From NCBI RefSeq assembly GCF_002572525.1, contig NZ_PDBS01000001.1, forward strand, positions 248,001 through 312,000: a stretch of DNA of 64,000 nucleotides, given 5' to 3'. Source of the DNA: Natrinema sp. CBA1119 (GTDB lineage: Archaea > Halobacteriota > Halobacteria > Halobacteriales > Natrialbaceae). A model generated the notes under the pieces. That model did not search any database and was not told the origin of the DNA. It worked only from the letters and a program-made list of their open reading frames with translations. Positions 61,280 to 64,000 of the stretch are shown here, in pieces. Numbering within the stretch: the stretch's first letter is position 1; each line of letters opens with the position of its first letter. The translations under genes were made by a program, and so were the position numbers.

Positions 61280-61506
61280 TTCGAGAAACCGGGGTTTCTC
61301 GAACAAAGGCAGCGTGATCAGTGACACAGTTCTTAAAAAGTATCTGCCACTCTGGAGTCTCGATTGCATCTTGTCGCTGTACCAGACCAAATCTACTCGG
61401 ATAAACGGTGATTTGAGTCGATACAGCGAATTGCCCTACCAAGCAGGATTGCGTTTCGAGTTAATGCCAGTACGACCATCGTGGTAGCCACCACGCCACA
61501 CGATGG
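61280..61506. repeat. Inverted repeats in the gap before the membrane protein gene
   Basis: TTCGAGAAACC and GGTTTCTCGAA form perfect 11-bp arms around GG (61280-61303). Further on, CCATCGTG and CACGATGG (61476-61483 and 61499-61506) form a hairpin with a 15-nt loop. The 601-bp gap 61232-61832 shows no convincing gene. The repeats resemble ends or remains of small insertion elements, or strong terminators. Confidence 0.5.
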
Positions 61507-61832
61507 TCCGGCATTTTCGGGAACACATTCTCTCTCTCTCACGGATGCCGTGTGTTAACTCCCACGGCAACTAAACACAGTGCAGAAAGCCCCATAAACA
61601 GTCGTATATCACTTCGCAGGTTGAGACTCAGAATATCACGTGTAAATCAATATTTTGGTGAATCAGCTGTATGTCGGATGATTCCACAAAGTCTGGGCGA
61701 AATTCTGTAGTACTCTGGAGACCGATCGTACTTTGACCGGTAAGGAGCGTTGGCTTGTTCTGTAGATTCCGAACGACAGCATACGTCGAGTAGGTATCGG
61801 ACGTAGCGCGGACGCGGGTCGGTTAGCGTCGT

Positions 61833-62114
61833 CTACGCCAGCGCGATTCCGGCACCGACGGCGATACTCGTCAGCGCGAGACCCGCGAGTGCGACTGTTG
61901 TCCAGTCGTAGTGTCCATCGAGGTCATCGCCGGAGTCGAACCCACTGATACCGGTCAGAACGCCGTGGCCGACAGCGACCGCGGAGAGACCACCGGTGAG
62001 CGCCGGCGTCGTCCAGATTTCGAGTCCGTTCTGTGTGACTTCTCGTGGAGCCGTCCCAGCGAGAAGGACGCCAGTTGCTATCGGGGCCGCGGCTGCCGCT
62101 TTTTTGTAGGCCAT
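61833..62114 (-). CDS. Small membrane protein, 93 aa
   Basis: Begins MAYKKAAAAAPIATGVLLAG, a hydrophobic N-terminal segment, followed by ALTGGLSAVAVGHGVLTGISG and, at the end, WTTVALAGLALTSIAVGAGIALA. Two or three membrane spans with short loops are predicted. No charged active site. The GC content is high again, like the chromosome. It is not recognised, and is transcribed leftward and alone. Confidence 0.6.
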   Translation of the reverse strand: MAYKKAAAAAPIATGVLLAGTAPREVTQNGLEIWTTPALTGGLSAVAVGHGVLTGISGFDSGDDLDGHYDWTTVALAGLALTSIAVGAGIALA

Positions 62115-62304
62115 CGATTAGGTTCCCGACGTGATTCCGAAAACTGTGGCAATGCCGCTCCGCGGACAGTGGTCAGTACAGGGACCATACTTACTGACTC
62201 TCTACAAATCTATCAAGAGACGTGGATTCGAAAAGAGCCGAATGTGGTGAATCTAGTCGAGAGAAGTTAAGAACGCTGTCAAGGCACTCTTTGGAGTCAA
62301 CAGT

Positions 62305-62376
62305 ATGGGATATCTGAGCGATCTAGCAAATCCGTTGCGTGCATTAAAATGGAGTCCGCTCGTCCTCAACATATGA
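62305..62376 (+). CDS. Possible 23-aa leader ORF
   Basis: ATG 62305 opens MGYLSDLANPLRALKW and stops immediately before the next ATG (TGAATG at 62374-62379). This tight spacing would allow reinitiation. The peptide is not distinctive, so the call is weak. Confidence 0.25.
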   Translation: MGYLSDLANPLRALKWSPLVLNI

Positions 62377-63414
62377 ATGCTATCTGAGAAAGAGTGTTGC
62401 GAGGACTACATAAAACAACAATCGGAGGCATACGAGCGAGAGGTCAAAGTGGCGAATGCCCTCCTGAGAGATACTGATCACCTTATGGATGCGGCAGCTG
62501 GCGCATTCGCTGGTTCGATCGACGCACTATACACGCAATCCGATGTCGGCCGTGAGCGGCTCGTAGAGTGCAAGACCTCCCCGACCTTTCGAGGCCTCGG
62601 CCAACTCATCCTCTATACATACTTCCGGCGGCGCGACCGTGAACTGGTTCGACAGCAAGACAACGACAATGAGACAAACTGGGAGACGACTAAGGAGATT
62701 GAGAAAGACGAGACACACCTGATCGAGAAGGGTTGTGGGACCGAACGAACAGTCCACGCGAAACCGGCACTTGAGGAGATTGAGCAAATCCTTGCAGTCT
62801 GTGAGGTTTCTCCCTCAGACGCCCCGCTTCTCTCAGCATACCTCGATCTGGGAATGACGGTTAAACACCGGACAAGCGGGACGTGGCGGGAGTTGAACGC
62901 CGACGTGGTCGGCGTGGGGTCTCCTGATGGAACACCCCCAATAACGGGTTGGATTGAGGGGGTTTCCCGCGACTCGCTCGGCAGTTCCACTGAAGAACAG
63001 CTCTGGGAAGCTGTTTCAGGAGTGTTTGAGAACGAGCGTGTGTTCAAAGAGGTTCCAATTGGATCTCATCTCTACCCGGACAAACAGACATCGCTTAGAG
63101 CGGACGTAGTGGTTCCAGTAAACGATCACTGGTTCGTCATCGAGATCAAGGAGAGTATGAACGACACGGCAATTTCGGATTTCCAGCGAGCGTTCGGGCA
63201 AGCCGTTGGCTACGCAAGTCTGTTTGCTCGTGAGTGGGACCTGCCCCAGAATCAGGTTATCCCGGTTGTCGTCCAGCAACCGCTTGCACTCGTCGGGGAG
63301 GTCTATCGTACTGACCGATATGATGACGATGACGATGTCGATATGATGGCAAGCTCCGCCTTTAGCAGTATGACGGAGCCGTTAGTTCTTGGAGACCCAC
63401 AGACGTTTGGGTAG
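62377..63414 (+). CDS. Protein with two PD-(D/E)XK-like nuclease modules
   Basis: 345 aa. First module: AAGAFAGSIDALYTQSDVG...LVECKTSPTFRGLGQLILYTYFRRRD, with the order D...E-C-K...Q. Second module: LRADVVVPVNDHWFVIEIKES...FQRAFGQAVGYASLFAREW, with D...E-I-K...Q. Both keep the order of the restriction-endonuclease fold (acid, E-x-K, Gln in the next helix), so the protein looks like an internal duplication with both active sites intact. A defence or DNA-repair nuclease role is likely. The start is ATG 62377; the upstream small ORF ends right at it. Confidence 0.72.
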   Translation: MLSEKECCEDYIKQQSEAYEREVKVANALLRDTDHLMDAAAGAFAGSIDALYTQSDVGRERLVECKTSPTFRGLGQLILYTYFRRRDRELVRQQDNDNETNWETTKEIEKDETHLIEKGCGTERTVHAKPALEEIEQILAVCEVSPSDAPLLSAYLDLGMTVKHRTSGTWRELNADVVGVGSPDGTPPITGWIEGVSRDSLGSSTEEQLWEAVSGVFENERVFKEVPIGSHLYPDKQTSLRADVVVPVNDHWFVIEIKESMNDTAISDFQRAFGQAVGYASLFAREWDLPQNQVIPVVVQQPLALVGEVYRTDRYDDDDDVDMMASSAFSSMTEPLVLGDPQTFG

Positions 63415-63699
63415 TCACCACCCGTTGTGGCCCTCACGTCCCTCAGGGACATCACTGGCAGGATGGAAGCGCGACAGTGACAGCGTTTCCACTCATGAGG
63501 AGAGGTACTAGACCAGTAACTACCGGTGGATCAGGTTGTCAGGTAGTCGGTTCGTGTGGAGGGCCCGACGCACCGGGAGGATCGTCCATGGAGTCCGCCG
63601 AACCATATTGACGAACTTATTGCATGGCCACCACCAGAGGCAACGCCCCCCTCGGCGCGGCGTCGCCGTCTTTGAACACACCTTCAGTAAGCAGCCGTT
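63415..63699. other. 285-bp gap, nothing recognised
   Basis: Between the nuclease-like gene and a broken small gene. It is GC-rich and contains a short GCGCGGCGTCGCC stretch near 63654. No coding frame with acidic bias, clear hairpin or repeat is evident. Confidence 0.35.
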
Positions 63700-63955
63700 C
63701 TAACTAACTGGCTTTGTGAGGTGTTGATAATCCTCTTCGAGGAGATGTTTGTATGCTTGGAACTGGCCTATAGTCTTGAACGAGAAGGGGGCTCGTTTTG
63801 CTTCGGAGATAGTAGCCAGTTCCTCTTCAAAATCGTCTGATTCACGGAGCCCCCGGATTTAATCTTCTCACACGGCTTTCTGCGATATCTGGAATACTAG
63901 CGAAACATTCCTTGATACGGTTCGTATACCAGATGATTTCCCCAGAGTTGTTCAT
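63700..63955 (-). pseudogene. Frameshifted small gene (about 85 codons)
   Basis: ATG 63955 begins MNNSGEIIWYTNRIKEC and continues to AESRVRRLNPG, then hits a stop in its own frame. Another frame goes on with LRESDDFEEELATISEAK and QFQAYKHLLEEDYQHL, a plausible C-terminus ending at 63700. The join is at a run of five C (63850-63854) on the plus strand; one base fewer gives one frame (LNPGLRESDD). Protein identity is unknown. Confidence 0.5.
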
Positions 63956-64000
63956 GGTGCGTATCGAAATCACGATCAGGATTGTCTGCAGATCGCAAGT

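Noticed and set aside
1-64000. CRISPR array
   Set aside because: No regular direct repeats with spacers were seen on either strand and no cas genes are present.
1-64000. Cobalamin riboswitch before the B12 genes
   Set aside because: No B12-box-like sequence was seen upstream of cbiT, cbiA or cobN; AT-rich dyads of a protein-operator type are present instead.

Overview
The window looks like a haloarchaeal chromosome, most like the Natrialbales (Natrinema/Haloterrigena-type). Proteins are strongly acidic and the left third is very GC-rich. Promoters are TATA-type and often sit about 25-30 bp before the start codon, as expected for leaderless mRNAs. Several protein families are typical of haloarchaea, such as the ChlI/ChlD fusion used with CobN, MNT-HEPN pairs and DUF5797-like domains. 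Species cannot be fixed from the sequence alone.

Bases 1-19.7 kb are a core cobalamin region. A minus-strand operon (7.06 kb down to the window edge) reads cbiT-cbiL-cbiF-cbiG-cbiH2-cbiH1-ferredoxin-unknown-cbiX. It builds cobalt-corrinoid intermediates by the early-cobalt (anaerobic) route. A second minus-strand operon (17.39 to 11.81 kb) reads cobN-(23-codon ORF)-cbiC-cbiE and is divergent from a chlI/chlD fusion. cbiA/cobB stands alone between them. Early (CbiX) and late (CobN + ChlID) cobalt chelatases therefore coexist. Neither cbiD nor cbiJ is present here. A common 14-bp motif lies upstream of cbiA and between cobN and chlID, and AACAA/TTGTT dyads lie upstream of cbiT. Between the cobalamin blocks are a FabG/PhaB reductase and an MNT-HEPN toxin-antitoxin pair. 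After chlID come an alpha/beta hydrolase, a MaoC/PhaJ hydratase, a Tat-exported PQQ-propeller lipoprotein, a small unknown protein and a double-Usp protein.

From about 24.6 kb to the end the sequence is lower in GC, patchy and rich in mobile and defence genes. The first part holds two related tyrosine recombinases with Cys/His inserts, a DUF234-type ATPase, a frameshifted Walker ATPase/helicase-like gene, a DnaJ-DUF5797 fusion, a PAS/GAF histidine kinase and several unknown genes.

The defence core (38-57 kb) contains a coiled-coil/zinc-ribbon protein with an SNF2 helicase, divergent from a DUF499 giant ATPase and followed downstream by a DUF1156-type DNA methylase. Inside this set are a DUF5677-like gene and an HNH endonuclease/Dam-type methylase pair. 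A complete McrB-McrC pair follows. At 57.0-57.6 kb there is a 521-bp mini-transposon with IS6-like ends and an exact 8-bp target duplication, carrying a membrane-protein gene instead of a transposase.

Next comes a two-gene module (57.8-59.6 kb): a 333-aa unknown protein plus a winged-helix/zinc-ribbon/PD-(D/E)XK nuclease broken by one frameshift. The right end has an AbrB-zinc protein-serine recombinase operon, a small membrane protein, a protein with two PD-(D/E)XK-like modules and a broken small gene. Genes disrupted by single-base frameshifts occur only in this accessory half, three of them at or beside homopolymer runs.
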